A stretch of DNA of 64,000 nt, from contig CAAGHA010000030.1 in NCBI GenBank assembly GCA_900769555.1, forward strand, positions 1 through 64,000. The letters are read 5' to 3'. The position numbers were made by a program, and so were the translations under genes. Below the pieces are notes generated by a model. It saw only the letters and a list, made by a program, of their open reading frames with translations, searched no databases and was not told the DNA's origin. This stretch comes from Bacteroidales bacterium (GTDB lineage: Bacteria > Bacteroidota > Bacteroidia > Bacteroidales > Paludibacteraceae). Positions 46,681-55,114 of this stretch are shown here, piece by piece; the first letter of the stretch is position 1, and each line of letters opens with the position of its first letter.

Positions 46681-47267
46681 TATTCAATACAAATGTTATG
46701 TTCTTTTGCTAATCGTTTCATATTCATAACAGCATAGCGCATTCTGCCTAATGCTGTATTGATACTGACTTCTGTTTTATCTGCAATATCTTTAAAGCTA
46801 ACATCATCAAAAATACGCATCTTTAAGACTTCTTTTTGGCAATCAGGGAGCAATTCAATTAACCCAACTAAATTGGTTAGTGTTTTTTCTTTTTCTGTAT
46901 GTTCTTCCAAATCAGAATCGTACAATTTGATGTTGTTTAGTAAGTCTATACCATATTCTTCGTTTGAAATGGTATTTTCATTTTTCTCTTTTCTAAAATA
47001 ATCAATTATCAGGTTATGTGATATGCGAAGAATCCAAGAAGAAAATTTACCTTTTTCTGTATATTTCCCTCTTTTGATTGTGGTTATTGCCTTTATAAAT
47101 GTATCTTGAAAAATATCGTTTGCGATATCTGAATTCTTTACTGTTGTGCAAATGTATGTATATACTCTTTTTTTATGACGCACCAACAAAACGTCGAAGG
47201 CATTATTTTCTCCTTCGGCATACAATTGAACCAACTCTTCATCAGTTAGTGATTTCAAAAATTCCAT
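46677..47267 (-). CDS. ECF-type RNA polymerase sigma factor
   Basis: 196-residue sigma-70 family ECF factor. Region 2 (about 8-95): NAFDVLLVRHKKRVYTYIC, NSDIANDIFQDTFIKAI, and FSSWILRISHNLIIDYFRKEK. Region 4 (about 125-185): LPDCQKEVLKMRIFDDVSFKDIADKTEVSINTALGRMRYAV. I chose ATG 47267 (MEFLKSLTDEELVQLYAEG), the usual family start; a 29-codon lysine-rich extension to 47354 is unlikely. No anti-sigma gene is adjacent. It terminates inside an R1 copy. Confidence 0.92.
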   Translation of the reverse strand: MEFLKSLTDEELVQLYAEGENNAFDVLLVRHKKRVYTYICTTVKNSDIANDIFQDTFIKAITTIKRGKYTEKGKFSSWILRISHNLIIDYFRKEKNENTISNEEYGIDLLNNIKLYDSDLEEHTEKEKTLTNLVGLIELLPDCQKEVLKMRIFDDVSFKDIADKTEVSINTALGRMRYAVMNMKRLAKEHNICIEY

Positions 47268-47394
47268 ACTTCTCTTTTTTATAATTAAAGTAGGAGTTTT
47301 TCGATAGGCATTCTTTTTTTTAGTGAAGATAACTACATAAATCTTTTTGTTCAATTTAGTGTCTCTTCTAGTTAAACATTACAATATCACTTCG

Positions 47395-47425
47395 CAAATA
47401 TATCTAATTTAGTGTAAATCTCAAA
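47395..47425 (-). promoter_or_regulatory. Promoter of ECF sigma factor gene
   Basis: On the minus strand: -33 TTTG (47425-47422), a 19-bp spacer and -7 TATATTTG (47402-47395). It leaves a leader of about 120 nt before ATG 47267. Confidence 0.6.
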
Positions 47426-47462
47426 TCGTTTAACGAATATTTAGATAATTTTTAAGAATTAC

Positions 47463-47526
47463 TTAAGGTAATTTCTATAAATTAGGTGGAGATGATTTTG
47501 AAGAGCGTTTTATTTAGATTGTTTTC
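47463..47526 (-). repeat. R1 repeat, copy H (one end only)
   Basis: TTAAGGTAATTTCTATAAAT followed by TAGGTGGAGATGATTTTGAA, one conserved end of R1 in reverse orientation. Similarity stops after about 64 bp and no second end is present. Confidence 0.75.
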
Positions 47527-47557
47527 TTAAACTTTTGTTTTTCTATCTTGAGAGATT

Positions 47558-48529
47558 TTACTCGATAATTAAATCCTCGTCAATCTTAAATCCTCTTAAA
47601 AATTCATCTATGGCTAATCTCTTTTTACCAGGAATTTGAATCGATTTTATAGCAATTTTTCCTCCTTTTACGGTTACTTTCAAGTATTTTTTTCTATCTG
47701 TTTCTATGGTGCCAACTTTCTCTGTGCAATCTTCATTACAAATTTCAGTTTCAAAAACTTTTGCTGCAATCTCTTCTCCGGATGGTAATATTATCTTACA
47801 CCATGCTGCTGGGTAGGGAGATAATCCTCTGACAAAATTGTATATCTCTTCACTTGTTTTGTTAAAATCAATCTTACAAGTATCTTTGAAAATCTTTGGT
47901 GCAAATTTTAAATCATATTCGTTTTTATAGTACTCTTCTTGGTCGATGGCTTTTACACTTCCATCAATGATTTTATCAACGGTTTGTGTAACTAATTTTG
48001 CACCTAGTAACATGAGTTTATCGTGGATTATCCCAACATTGTCGGTTGGACTAATGGCGATTCGTTCTTGAAGAATGATTTTTCCGGTATCAATTTCGTG
48101 AGTTAGAAAAAAAGTGGTAACACCTGTTTCTTTCTCTCCATTGATAATAGCCCAATTGATGGGAGCTGCACCTCTGTATTGTGGTAATAATGAAGCATGT
48201 AGATTAAATGTTCCTAAACGCGGCATTGCCCAAACTACCTCAGGTAACATTCTAAATGCTACAACGATTTGTAAATCGGCTTTCCATTCTTTTAGTGCGG
48301 ATAAAAATTCTTCATCTTTTAGTTTTTCAGGTTGCAATAATGGAATTTGATGAGAAAGAGCATATTCTTTTACCGGTGAGAATTGGATTTTGTGCCCACG
48401 ACCTGCTTGTTTGTCCGGCATCGTGATACATCCAACTACGTTGTAATGGTTTTCAACCAACTCTTTTAGGGGTTCCACTGCAAAATCAGGTGTTCCCATA
48501 TATACAATTCTCAAACTTTTTTTATCCAT
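47558..48529 (-). CDS. fmt: Methionyl-tRNA formyltransferase
   Basis: 323 residues from ATG 48529 (MDKKSLRIVYMGTPDFAVEPL), the canonical Fmt start; an ATG at 48574 adds 15 residues and overlaps nadK by 11 nt. It formylates initiator Met-tRNA with 10-formyl-THF. Seen: KQAGRGHK, the catalytic region FNLHASLLPQYRGAAPINWAI, ETGVTTFFLTHEIDTGKI, and the C-terminal OB-like domain ending PGKKRLAIDEFLRGF. Confidence 0.94.
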   Translation of the reverse strand: MDKKSLRIVYMGTPDFAVEPLKELVENHYNVVGCITMPDKQAGRGHKIQFSPVKEYALSHQIPLLQPEKLKDEEFLSALKEWKADLQIVVAFRMLPEVVWAMPRLGTFNLHASLLPQYRGAAPINWAIINGEKETGVTTFFLTHEIDTGKIILQERIAISPTDNVGIIHDKLMLLGAKLVTQTVDKIIDGSVKAIDQEEYYKNEYDLKFAPKIFKDTCKIDFNKTSEEIYNFVRGLSPYPAAWCKIILPSGEEIAAKVFETEICNEDCTEKVGTIETDRKKYLKVTVKGGKIAIKSIQIPGKKRLAIDEFLRGFKIDEDLIIE

Positions 48530-48563
48530 TCGTTGCAATCTTTTTAATTTTTTCACTTCTTCA

Positions 48564-49436
48564 TTATCTATCACCCATTCCCCACATTAGTTTACTTCTC
48601 AATGTATCAAAAAAGTCTTGATTTTCTCTTTTTATTGTTTGAGCAGTAAATCCGGCTTTTTTTATTAAAAGGTGGGTTTTTACATCGAAAACATTATTTC
48701 TACCATCAAGGGCAATTAAAAATTGATTGTTTCTACTTTCTACTTCCAATCTTATCTCCCAATCGTCAGGAATGATAATCGGTCTCACGTTTAAACTATG
48801 AGGTGCAATGGGTGTAATGATGAAATTAGGAGCTTGAGGGACAACAATTGGGCCGCCTACACTCATTGAGTAGGCTGTGGATCCCGTAGATGTTGATATA
48901 AGAAGCCCATCTGCTTGGTATGAGTTGATAAAGATGTCATTTGCCCATGTGTGAATTGTTATCATAGCGGATGAGTCTCTCTTCATGACTGCAATCTCAT
49001 TCAGAGCATAATTAAAGTCTTTATAGAGTTTTTCTTCTGTATAAAGTCGTAGTAATGTTCTATCTTCAATTTTATATCTTCCTTCCAAAATTTCACTAAC
49101 TGCATCCTCTATTTCATCGCCGGAAATATCAGCTAAAAATCCCAATCTTCCAGCATTTATACCAATGATAGGAATGTTTCTTTTCCCAATTTTTGCTGAA
49201 GTTTTAATAAATGTTCCATCTCCACCTATGCTAAATGCCATATCTGCGTCAAAATCATCGCCATCGCATAATAGTTGGTGAGGGAATGCCATGTCTATCC
49301 CTTTTTCTACCATAAATTGACAAAAGTCCTTTTCAAAGTAGATGGAAACACTTCTTTTTAAAAGTGCATCTGCCAATCGTTTGGCATAAACTGCAATTCG
49401 GTCTTTGCATCTATTCCCGAAGATTATTACTTTCAT
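48564..49436 (-). CDS. nadK: NAD kinase
   Basis: 290-residue ATP-NAD kinase supplying NADP. Seen: the GGDG motif in SIGGDGTFIKTSAKIG, INAGRLGFLADI, YALNEIAVMKRD, the NE/D and GSTAYSMSVGGPIV substrate segment, and ITPIAPHSLNVRPIII. Usual length. It is first in a nadK-fmt pair with overlapping or closely spaced genes. Confidence 0.95.
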   Translation of the reverse strand: MKVIIFGNRCKDRIAVYAKRLADALLKRSVSIYFEKDFCQFMVEKGIDMAFPHQLLCDGDDFDADMAFSIGGDGTFIKTSAKIGKRNIPIIGINAGRLGFLADISGDEIEDAVSEILEGRYKIEDRTLLRLYTEEKLYKDFNYALNEIAVMKRDSSAMITIHTWANDIFINSYQADGLLISTSTGSTAYSMSVGGPIVVPQAPNFIITPIAPHSLNVRPIIIPDDWEIRLEVESRNNQFLIALDGRNNVFDVKTHLLIKKAGFTAQTIKRENQDFFDTLRSKLMWGMGDR

Positions 49437-49454
49437 TGCTTACTATATTTTTTG

Positions 49455-49462
49455 CAAATATA
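49455..49462 (-). promoter_or_regulatory. -7 box of nadK-fmt
   Basis: The minus strand reads TATATTTG, matching TAnnTTTG, 19 nt before the nadK ATG. No -33 element is recognised. Confidence 0.45.
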
Positions 49463-49566
49463 CTATTTTTAACTGAGAACGTAAAAAGATGATTATTAAG
49501 AATTTGTTTTTATTTTATCTTACACCGGTTTAATCATTTTTTTTCTCTTTATTGATGCTGTTAATT

Positions 49567-49760
49567 GTAGGTAACTTCTGTAAATTACGATTCTTGTCTC
49601 TAAATGTAATAAATTATAGTTCGGAGGCTTTTGAATTTATTTGCGCTATTTTATTTATATTTACTTAGTTACGATGCACGCACAACTCCTTTATGAATGT
49701 AAACAATCTAACTCAAATGCTCGTCAAAATCATTTAGACCTAATTTTTAGAATTTACTTG
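49567..49760 (+). repeat. R1 repeat, copy E
   Basis: Full-length copy between nadK and rpmE2: left end GTAGGTAACTTCTGTAAATT, right end CCTAATTTTTAGAATTTACT. Interior TTAGTTACGATGC and CAAATGCTCGTCAAAATCAT are conserved. The central hairpin is broken in this copy. Confidence 0.85.
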
Positions 49761-49765
49761 TAATT

Positions 49766-49797
49766 ACAAAGGGTGAGCCTATTGACCCACCCTTTGT
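49766..49797 (-). terminator. Hairpin after rpmE2
   Basis: ACAAAGGGTG (49766-49775) pairs perfectly with CACCCTTTGT (49788-49797), 22 bp after the rpmE2 stop. The T tract is poor. Confidence 0.65.
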
Positions 49798-49819
49798 ATA
49801 AATCATACTTAATTTATGA

Positions 49820-50071
49820 TTATTTTTTTCTGTTTCCGTAGCGACTCATGAATTTATCAACACGTCCTGCTGTATCTACCATCTTAGCTTTTCCTGTAAA
49901 GAAAGGGTGTGATGAACTTGAAATTTCCAATTTAACCAATGGTAAAGTTTCACCATCAATCTCAATTGTGTCTTTTGTGTTGATTGTTGAACGTGAGATA
50001 AATAAATCTCCGTTAGACATGTCCTTGAATGCTACAGGACGATAATTTTCGGGTTGAATCTCCTTATTCAT
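49820..50071 (-). CDS. rpmE2: Ribosomal protein L31, type B
   Basis: 83-residue L31 of the zinc-free type: no Cys ligands, with the type B markers [21 protein letters not shown] and [28 protein letters not shown]. Type B L31 often replaces the zinc form when Zn is scarce, but in Bacteroidales it is commonly the only form. Confidence 0.95.
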   Translation of the reverse strand: MNKEIQPENYRPVAFKDMSNGDLFISRSTINTKDTIEIDGETLPLVKLEISSSSHPFFTGKAKMVDTAGRVDKFMSRYGNRKK

Positions 50072-50141
50072 TTTTTTTATTTCGTTAAATTTATTTTAAT
50101 TTCACTTAATTATAATTGGTAACCTTATGCAATTGGCGGTG

Positions 50142-50149
50142 CAAAATTA
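50142..50149 (-). promoter_or_regulatory. -7 box of rpmE2
   Basis: The minus strand reads TAATTTTG, matching TAnnTTTG, 71 nt before the ATG. No -33 element is seen. Confidence 0.4.
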
Positions 50150-50539
50150 TAAAAAAAAATCGAAAAGAAAACTTATTTCGGGAAAAATATCAAAAAAAAT
50201 CCTTTATTCGCATTTTTGTGAATTTTTAGTTGTGTAGTCTTGGTTATTTAGGTACAACTTTTTTATATGAAGGTAGTATGAGTGCTTTCTTTCCAAAGTC
50301 TTTGTTCGAGTTATGCTAGCAAAGTTTTGCATGGTATTTTTTTGCAAATTAAGTTGGGTTCTATAATTTTTTTTGCGGAATTTTTGAATTTGTATATAGT
50401 AAATTGCCAATCGAAAGATGTATGCATTGCGGGCATCGTGACAGACTGACAAACAGTAAGTTGCCGAAATAAATCAAAAAATACAGAAAAAGTTCATTCT
50501 TTCTTGATTTATCCTATTTTAAAAGTAAATAACATACCT

Positions 50540-50622
50540 TTAAGGTAAGTTCTATAAATCATCTCGAAAATAGATTTGTTATAAATAATAAACAGGAATC
50601 GTAATTTATAGAAGTATCTTTA
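50540..50622 (-). repeat. R1 repeat, copy I (internally deleted)
   Basis: Both terminal repeats are present (TTAAGGTAAGTTCTATAAAT and its partner ATTTATAGAAGTATCTTTA), separated by only about 45 bp instead of about 150. This is the pattern of a deletion derivative. Confidence 0.8.
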
Positions 50623-50667
50623 TTTTTGTTAAGTATTGTCTTACTATAATATGTAGTAGATGCATTG

Positions 50668-50697
50668 TTTGTTTTAAGAGAATTTTTTATACCTTTG
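50668..50697 (+). promoter_or_regulatory. Promoter of cyclophilin gene
   Basis: -33 TTTG (50668-50671), an 18-bp spacer and -7 TACCTTTG (50690-50697), 41 nt before the ATG. Confidence 0.7.
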
Positions 50698-50737
50698 TCT
50701 CTGCTGAAAAATGTATGGATTATAAATTTATGTAATT

Positions 50738-51547
50738 ATGATGAAAAGATTTTTTTTGATTATATTTTTAACATTAGTGACTATGGCTGTTAATGCACAA
50801 GAGAAAGAGACAATGGTAGTGTTAACTACCGAGTATGGAACAATGAAAATTAAATTGTACAATGAGACTCCTCAACATCGAGATAATTTCATTAAATTAA
50901 TCAATCAAGGTTTTTACAACGATTTGCTATTTCATAGAATTATTAAGGATTTTATGATTCAGGGTGGAGATCCGGATTCTAAAAATGCTCCAAGTTCTAA
51001 ACAATTGGGTGCTGGTGATGTTGGTTATACAATCCCTGCTGAGTTTGTTTATCCTAAATACTATCATAAAAAAGGAGCTTTGGCGGCTGCTCGTCAAGGT
51101 GATCAGGTGAATCCTGAAAAAAGATCTTCTGGATGCCAATTTTATATTGTTCAGGGAAAAGTGATGGGAGAAGCTGAAATCTCTCAAATGGAAAAAAGTA
51201 TGTTGAATAAGGCTAAACAAAATCGTTTTTATCAAATGGCAGATGAACGTTCTTCTGAAATTCAAAAGTTACGTTCAACTCAAGATAAAGAGGGTTTGAT
51301 GAAATTGCAAAATGAATTGATAGCTTTGTTGGAAAAAGAGTTTGAAGGAAAAAAAATAGAGATGTCTGCAGAGATGAAGAAAGATTATATGACTATCGGT
51401 GGAACTCCTTTCTTGGATAATGAATATACTGTATTTGGAGAGGTTGTTGAAGGTTTGGAGGTGATTGATGCTATTGCTGCCGTGCAAACGGCTCCCGGTG
51501 ATAGACCGCTTAAAGATTTAAAGATGAAAATTGAAATTATTAAATAA
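50738..51547 (+). CDS. Cyclophilin-type peptidyl-prolyl isomerase, exported
   Basis: 269 residues with a signal peptide (about 1-20, ending VNAQ), so periplasmic or envelope. The cyclophilin fold has FHRIIKDFMIQGGDP and GCQFYIVQG. Between QFYIVQG and the last strands (NEYTVFGEVVEGLEVIDAI) there is a ~65-residue charged helical insert absent from the ~165-residue classical enzyme. It likely assists folding of exported proteins. A second ATG one codon downstream (50741) is equally possible. Confidence 0.9.
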   Translation: MMKRFFLIIFLTLVTMAVNAQEKETMVVLTTEYGTMKIKLYNETPQHRDNFIKLINQGFYNDLLFHRIIKDFMIQGGDPDSKNAPSSKQLGAGDVGYTIPAEFVYPKYYHKKGALAAARQGDQVNPEKRSSGCQFYIVQGKVMGEAEISQMEKSMLNKAKQNRFYQMADERSSEIQKLRSTQDKEGLMKLQNELIALLEKEFEGKKIEMSAEMKKDYMTIGGTPFLDNEYTVFGEVVEGLEVIDAIAAVQTAPGDRPLKDLKMKIEIIK

Positions 51548-51555
51548 TTTTGGAG

Positions 51556-51761
51556 TTTATTTAGAAGTTGTTTAAATTTTATTTCGAGCATATTTGAGAG
51601 AGATTTTTAAAATTATTTTTATTATTTTTTTGCCGTTAATAGTGGACCATTATCAAAAAAGGAGAATAAAAATAGGTTAAAAATAATCTCGAAGAAGCCG
51701 AAAATAAGAGAGTGAAACTCTAATTTTTTTTTTAAATAAAATTTAAACAGCTTCTAATAAA
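51556..51761. repeat. R2 inverted-repeat element (MITE-like)
   Basis: TTTAGAAGTTGTTTAAATTT at 51559-51578 mirrors AAATTTAAACAGCTTCTAA near 51739-51757. The full terminal repeats are 51556-51584 and 51734-51761 and differ by one indel and one substitution. The ~150-bp interior carries no gene and has a partly palindromic centre (TAATAGTGG/CCATTATCA near 51638-51655). Confidence 0.75.
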
Positions 51762-51769
51762 TACCATTC

Positions 51770-51777
51770 TAAATTTG
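51770..51777 (+). promoter_or_regulatory. -7 box of the orphan gene
   Basis: TAAATTTG matches TAnnTTTG just outside the right end of R2. A -33 box would lie within the R2 terminal repeat, but none is obvious. The resulting leader would be about 100 nt. Confidence 0.4.
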
Positions 51778-51823
51778 AGGATTATCTATCAAAGTTGTTA
51801 GATCTGATAAATAACCGATGAAT

Positions 51824-51867
51824 AAGGAGGCTATGTTGTTGAATTTCAATTATTATGGCCTCTTTGT
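51824..51867 (+). promoter_or_regulatory. Leader hairpin before the orphan gene
   Basis: AAGGAGGCTAT and ATGGCCTCTTT can form an 11-bp stem with two G-U pairs around a ~20-nt loop, about 18-60 nt before the ATG. It may be an attenuator-like or terminator structure; the U tract is weak. Confidence 0.35.
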
Positions 51868-51884
51868 TATATAATAAGTAAAAA

Positions 51885-52535
51885 ATGAAAGAGGAAACGA
51901 TACTAAAAAACGAATGGGTAAAACGGTATGATTTAACGGCTGTTACTCAATCAAAATATTATAAAATTGTAGGTTGTTTTGCTATAGGTTTTGAACGTTT
52001 GAAGATACGAGGTGATATACATCCATATTTTGTTATCTATCCTCTGTGGGAGGAGGATGTAAAGAAGTGTTTTTGGGGTCCTTTCCTTTATCATCATATT
52101 AAGGATTCAAAAGGTTTACCTTACTATCTTTCGATATCCCAAATGTTAGAAAAGAAAGAAGAGATTTTCCTAAATGCTGAAAACTATATAAATTTTGATT
52201 TAAGAAAAAATATTCATAAGGATACTCTTCTTAAAGTTATCAATGCATATTCTAATGAAAGATATTCTGAGCCACCAGCTCAATATGCTACAATAGAAAT
52301 GAAGGCACGTATGGCAACGTTTCTAAATGATGAATCGTTGTTCGAACAAGCTATTGTAGATATGGAAATGGCATATGCTAAATATAATAGTATCTTTGAA
52401 GAGTATTTAGGAAAATTAGATGATTGGAAGAACAATTTGACATCTGTTTTCTCTAACCGTCAAGCAATGTTAGACAAGATCGAGGAGAATATAGCCAATG
52501 GAAAAATCAAGGCGCAAGTTGAACTGTTGCCTTGA
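51885..52535 (+). CDS. Uncharacterised 216-aa protein
   Basis: I do not recognise this protein. It has no signal peptide or membrane helix. The N-terminal half is rich in aromatic residues (FAIGFERLKIRGDIHPYFVIYPLWEEDVKKCFWGPFLYHHI), resembling a compact alpha/beta domain. The C-terminal half (about 115-216) is helical and charged (EMKARMATFLNDESLFEQAIVDMEMAYAKY...LDDWKNNLTSVFSNRQAML). It is monocistronic, flanked by R2 upstream and a convergent DUF456 gene downstream. Confidence 0.7.
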   Translation: MKEETILKNEWVKRYDLTAVTQSKYYKIVGCFAIGFERLKIRGDIHPYFVIYPLWEEDVKKCFWGPFLYHHIKDSKGLPYYLSISQMLEKKEEIFLNAENYINFDLRKNIHKDTLLKVINAYSNERYSEPPAQYATIEMKARMATFLNDESLFEQAIVDMEMAYAKYNSIFEEYLGKLDDWKNNLTSVFSNRQAMLDKIEENIANGKIKAQVELLP

Positions 52536-52646
52536 ATTTTATTGCCCCATATTTTTGATTTTTAAGGCTCTTCTTTTGTCCTATCCTTCTTTCGCAAAAT
52601 TTAATTTAGATAAGTGCTCTATCGATTCTTGAGATGAACTTTCGGT

Positions 52647-53120
52647 CTAAATTAAAGAGGTGACAAAGTAGTATAGAAAGACAAAACATAAAATAAGTTT
52701 AGCCCCTGTTGTGGTAATGAACCCGACAAATGAGCCTAATCCGCTTTTAATGGATTGGTTGAAATCTCTACTATGTATATACTCACCTCCGATAGCTCCA
52801 ATTATAGGACCAATAATAATTCCCACCGGAGGGAAGAATAAACCGACAATCAGCCCTATTACACTTCCAATCATTCCTAATTTACTGCCACCAAATTTTT
52901 TTGTAAACCAAATCGGTAAAAAGTAATCAGATATTTGAACGATAATCGTTGCTAATAAAAGCCATAATAAGACGTTGTTCGGTAGGTGAATCATGTCTGT
53001 TGCATGTAACAACAAAATTCCTATGTATCCAAGTGGAGGACCAGGAATAATTGGTAAAAAGCATCCCGTAATCGCTGCAAGAATTGCAATAGCAGCAAGA
53101 ACAATTAAAAATATATCCAT
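52647..53120 (-). CDS. DUF456 family membrane protein
   Basis: 157 residues with four or five hydrophobic helices and the glycine/proline-rich DUF456 features: GCFLPIIPGPPLGYIGILLLH near the N terminus and GSVIGLIVGLFFPPVGIIIGPIIGAIGGEYI in the middle. Function unknown. Divergent from the DUF349 gene. Confidence 0.85.
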   Translation of the reverse strand: MDIFLIVLAAIAILAAITGCFLPIIPGPPLGYIGILLLHATDMIHLPNNVLLWLLLATIIVQISDYFLPIWFTKKFGGSKLGMIGSVIGLIVGLFFPPVGIIIGPIIGAIGGEYIHSRDFNQSIKSGLGSFVGFITTTGAKLILCFVFLYYFVTSLI

Positions 53121-53137
53121 AATTCAATAGTTTTTGC

Positions 53138-53145
53138 CAAAATTA
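53138..53145 (-). promoter_or_regulatory. -7 box of DUF456 gene
   Basis: The minus strand reads TAATTTTG, matching TAnnTTTG, 18 nt before the ATG. Confidence 0.4.
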
Positions 53146-53200
53146 GGTAATTTATTTCATAAGAAATAGAATTAAAAGTGAAATTTCTTTAACGATAAGG

Positions 53201-53229
53201 TTGAAATATAAATGTTTTTATTAAATTTG
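53201..53229 (+). promoter_or_regulatory. Promoter of DUF349 gene
   Basis: -33 TTG (53201-53203), an 18-bp spacer and -7 TAAATTTG (53222-53229), 44 nt before the ATG. Confidence 0.6.
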
Positions 53230-53272
53230 TAAACTAAGAATTTGAGATGAGTAAAAATTTAATAGATTTTTT

Positions 53273-55114
53273 ATGGATAAATTGGAAGAAATGAATCTTG
53301 CTGAGGTTCGAAATGATGTTGAAAATCAATTAGTTGTCTCTGATGATGAAGTAAGAGATGGGGTTGTATCAGGTGGAGAAACAATCAATTATAGCGAGTG
53401 TACAGAAGGTGAGTTGGTGGAGAAACTGAAAGAATTGCTGAAAAGTAATCCAGAGTCGTATGCATCAATTAAAGGGGATGTTGAATCTATTAAACAAAAT
53501 TTTTACCGTAAATTGAAAACTAAAAATGATGAGTTAAAGTCAGCTTTTTTAGCGGACGGGGGTGAAGAATCTGATTTTCAACCTGCATCTAATCCTTTAG
53601 AAGATGAAATAAAGGAGTTGTTAACTAAGTATAAAGAGAAGAGAGCTTCAGAGTTGCTTCGTCAAGAGAGTGAGAAAAAAGTTAATCTCGAATCTAAGAG
53701 ACGCTTGTTGGATGAGTTGAAGGCTTTGGTAGATGAAAATAATACAGATGATTTTGGAAAGAGGATACCTGTATTTCAAAAGATTCAACAAGATTGGAAG
53801 TCTATAGGAGATATTCCGGCTTCTGAATTAAACACTGTATGGAGAGAGTATCAAATGTACGTAGAGAGTTTTTATGATAATCTTAAAATTAATAAAGAGT
53901 TAAGAGATTATGATTTTCGTAAGAATTTAGAAGCGAAGAGTGCATTATGTGAACAAGCAGAGCAATTATCCGAAGAGGAAGATGTTGTGGTTGCTTTTCG
54001 TAAGTTGCAAGTTCTGCATGAAAAGTGGCGTGAAATTGGTCCGGTTTCACGAGAAAATAGAGAAGAGATATGGTCTCGATTTAAGACAGCGTCAACTATT
54101 GTTCATAAAAAACACCATGATTATTTCGATAAGTTAAAGGAGGTCGAAATTGAAAATTTAGAGAAGAAAAAGGCTTTATGTGAAAAGTTAGAGGCAATTG
54201 ATTTGTCGTTGTTAACTACTTATAAAGCGTGGCAAGAAGTTGGAGATGATGTTATTGAACTTCAAGCCGAATGGAAAAAGATTGGATTTGCTCCTAAGAA
54301 GGATAATGTTGCTATTTATGATCGTTTTAGGAGTGCTTGTGATGAATTTTTCAAGCAAAAGAATGACTTTTTTAAGTCAACCAAGAAAGCTTTGGTGGAT
54401 AATTTAACAAAAAAGTTAGCCTTATGTGAAAAAGCAGAGGCTTTAAAAGATAGTGTTGAGTGGAAATCAACATCAGATAAATTGGTTCTAATGCAGAAAG
54501 AGTGGAAACAAATAGGAGCTGTGCCAAAGAAGCAGTCTGAGATTGTGTGGAAACGATTTATTTCTGCATGTGACTACTTTTTTGATCGAAAAGAAAAGGA
54601 ATTTAAGAATCAAAAGAGTGAGCAAGATGAAAATTTAGCGAAGAAAAAAGCGTTAGTAGAACAAATTAAATCTTTGGATATGAATAAAGATCCTGAGGTT
54701 GTAACAGCTGAATTAAAATCATTGATTGCAGAATGGAATCAGATTGGTTTTGTTCCATTCAAAGATAAAGATAAGTTATATAAAGAGTACAAGAATGCTA
54801 TAGATGAAAAGTTTGATAAATTAAACTTAGACAAAAATTCAAGAAGAATGGATGTATATAAGTCTAATTTACAAGATATTGTTAGTAAAGGTCATCAAAA
54901 GTTGGCATCTGAGCGTAAGCGTTTGGTTCGTCAGTATGAAGCATTAACTTCAGAAATTGCAACCTACGAAAATAATATTGGATTCTTCTCCGGTTCGTCA
55001 AAAAAAGCGGAAGGAATGATTAAGGATATGGAGGCTAAGGTGTCGAAATTGAAGAAAGAGAGAGAGGTTGTATTGGAAAAAATCAAAATGTTGGAAGAGG
55101 CTGCAGAGTCGTGA
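53273..55114 (+). CDS. DUF349 helical-repeat protein
   Basis: 613-residue acidic/lysine-rich cytoplasmic protein built from about five DUF349 modules of ~75 residues. Each has a W-x-x-I-G core (DWKSIGDIP, KWREIGPVS, EWKKIGFAP, EWKQIGAVP, EWNQIGFVP) followed by an aromatic-rich helix such as FRSACDEFFKQKNDFF. The N-terminal ~120 residues are acidic, and the C-terminal ~90 form a coiled coil. Function is unknown in this phylum. Confidence 0.88.
   Translation: MDKLEEMNLAEVRNDVENQLVVSDDEVRDGVVSGGETINYSECTEGELVEKLKELLKSNPESYASIKGDVESIKQNFYRKLKTKNDELKSAFLADGGEESDFQPASNPLEDEIKELLTKYKEKRASELLRQESEKKVNLESKRRLLDELKALVDENNTDDFGKRIPVFQKIQQDWKSIGDIPASELNTVWREYQMYVESFYDNLKINKELRDYDFRKNLEAKSALCEQAEQLSEEEDVVVAFRKLQVLHEKWREIGPVSRENREEIWSRFKTASTIVHKKHHDYFDKLKEVEIENLEKKKALCEKLEAIDLSLLTTYKAWQEVGDDVIELQAEWKKIGFAPKKDNVAIYDRFRSACDEFFKQKNDFFKSTKKALVDNLTKKLALCEKAEALKDSVEWKSTSDKLVLMQKEWKQIGAVPKKQSEIVWKRFISACDYFFDRKEKEFKNQKSEQDENLAKKKALVEQIKSLDMNKDPEVVTAELKSLIAEWNQIGFVPFKDKDKLYKEYKNAIDEKFDKLNLDKNSRRMDVYKSNLQDIVSKGHQKLASERKRLVRQYEALTSEIATYENNIGFFSGSSKKAEGMIKDMEAKVSKLKKEREVVLEKIKMLEEAAES

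Larger units (their letters stand above)
50072..50737. other. 666-bp gap between rpmE2 and the cyclophilin gene
   Basis: It holds the rpmE2 -7 box, a deleted R1 copy and the cyclophilin promoter. Between 50160 and 50530 I see only AT-rich sequence with scattered R1-like words (for example GGGTTCTATAATTTT near 50354 and GGGCATCGTGAC near 50431), perhaps a decayed copy. An 82-codon minus-strand frame there has no protein-like features. Confidence 0.5.

Noticed and set aside
50204..50452. 82-codon minus-strand frame between rpmE2 and the cyclophilin gene
   Set aside because: Low-complexity Lys/Asn-rich translation of AT-rich intergenic sequence; no start context or motif.
52549..52646. Possible R1 remnant downstream of the orphan gene
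   Set aside because: Only short AT-rich words match; no end repeat or ordered block.
53273..55114. Periodic similarity in the DUF349 gene considered as a DNA tandem repeat
   Set aside because: Similarity is at the protein-module level only; the DNA units are diverged.
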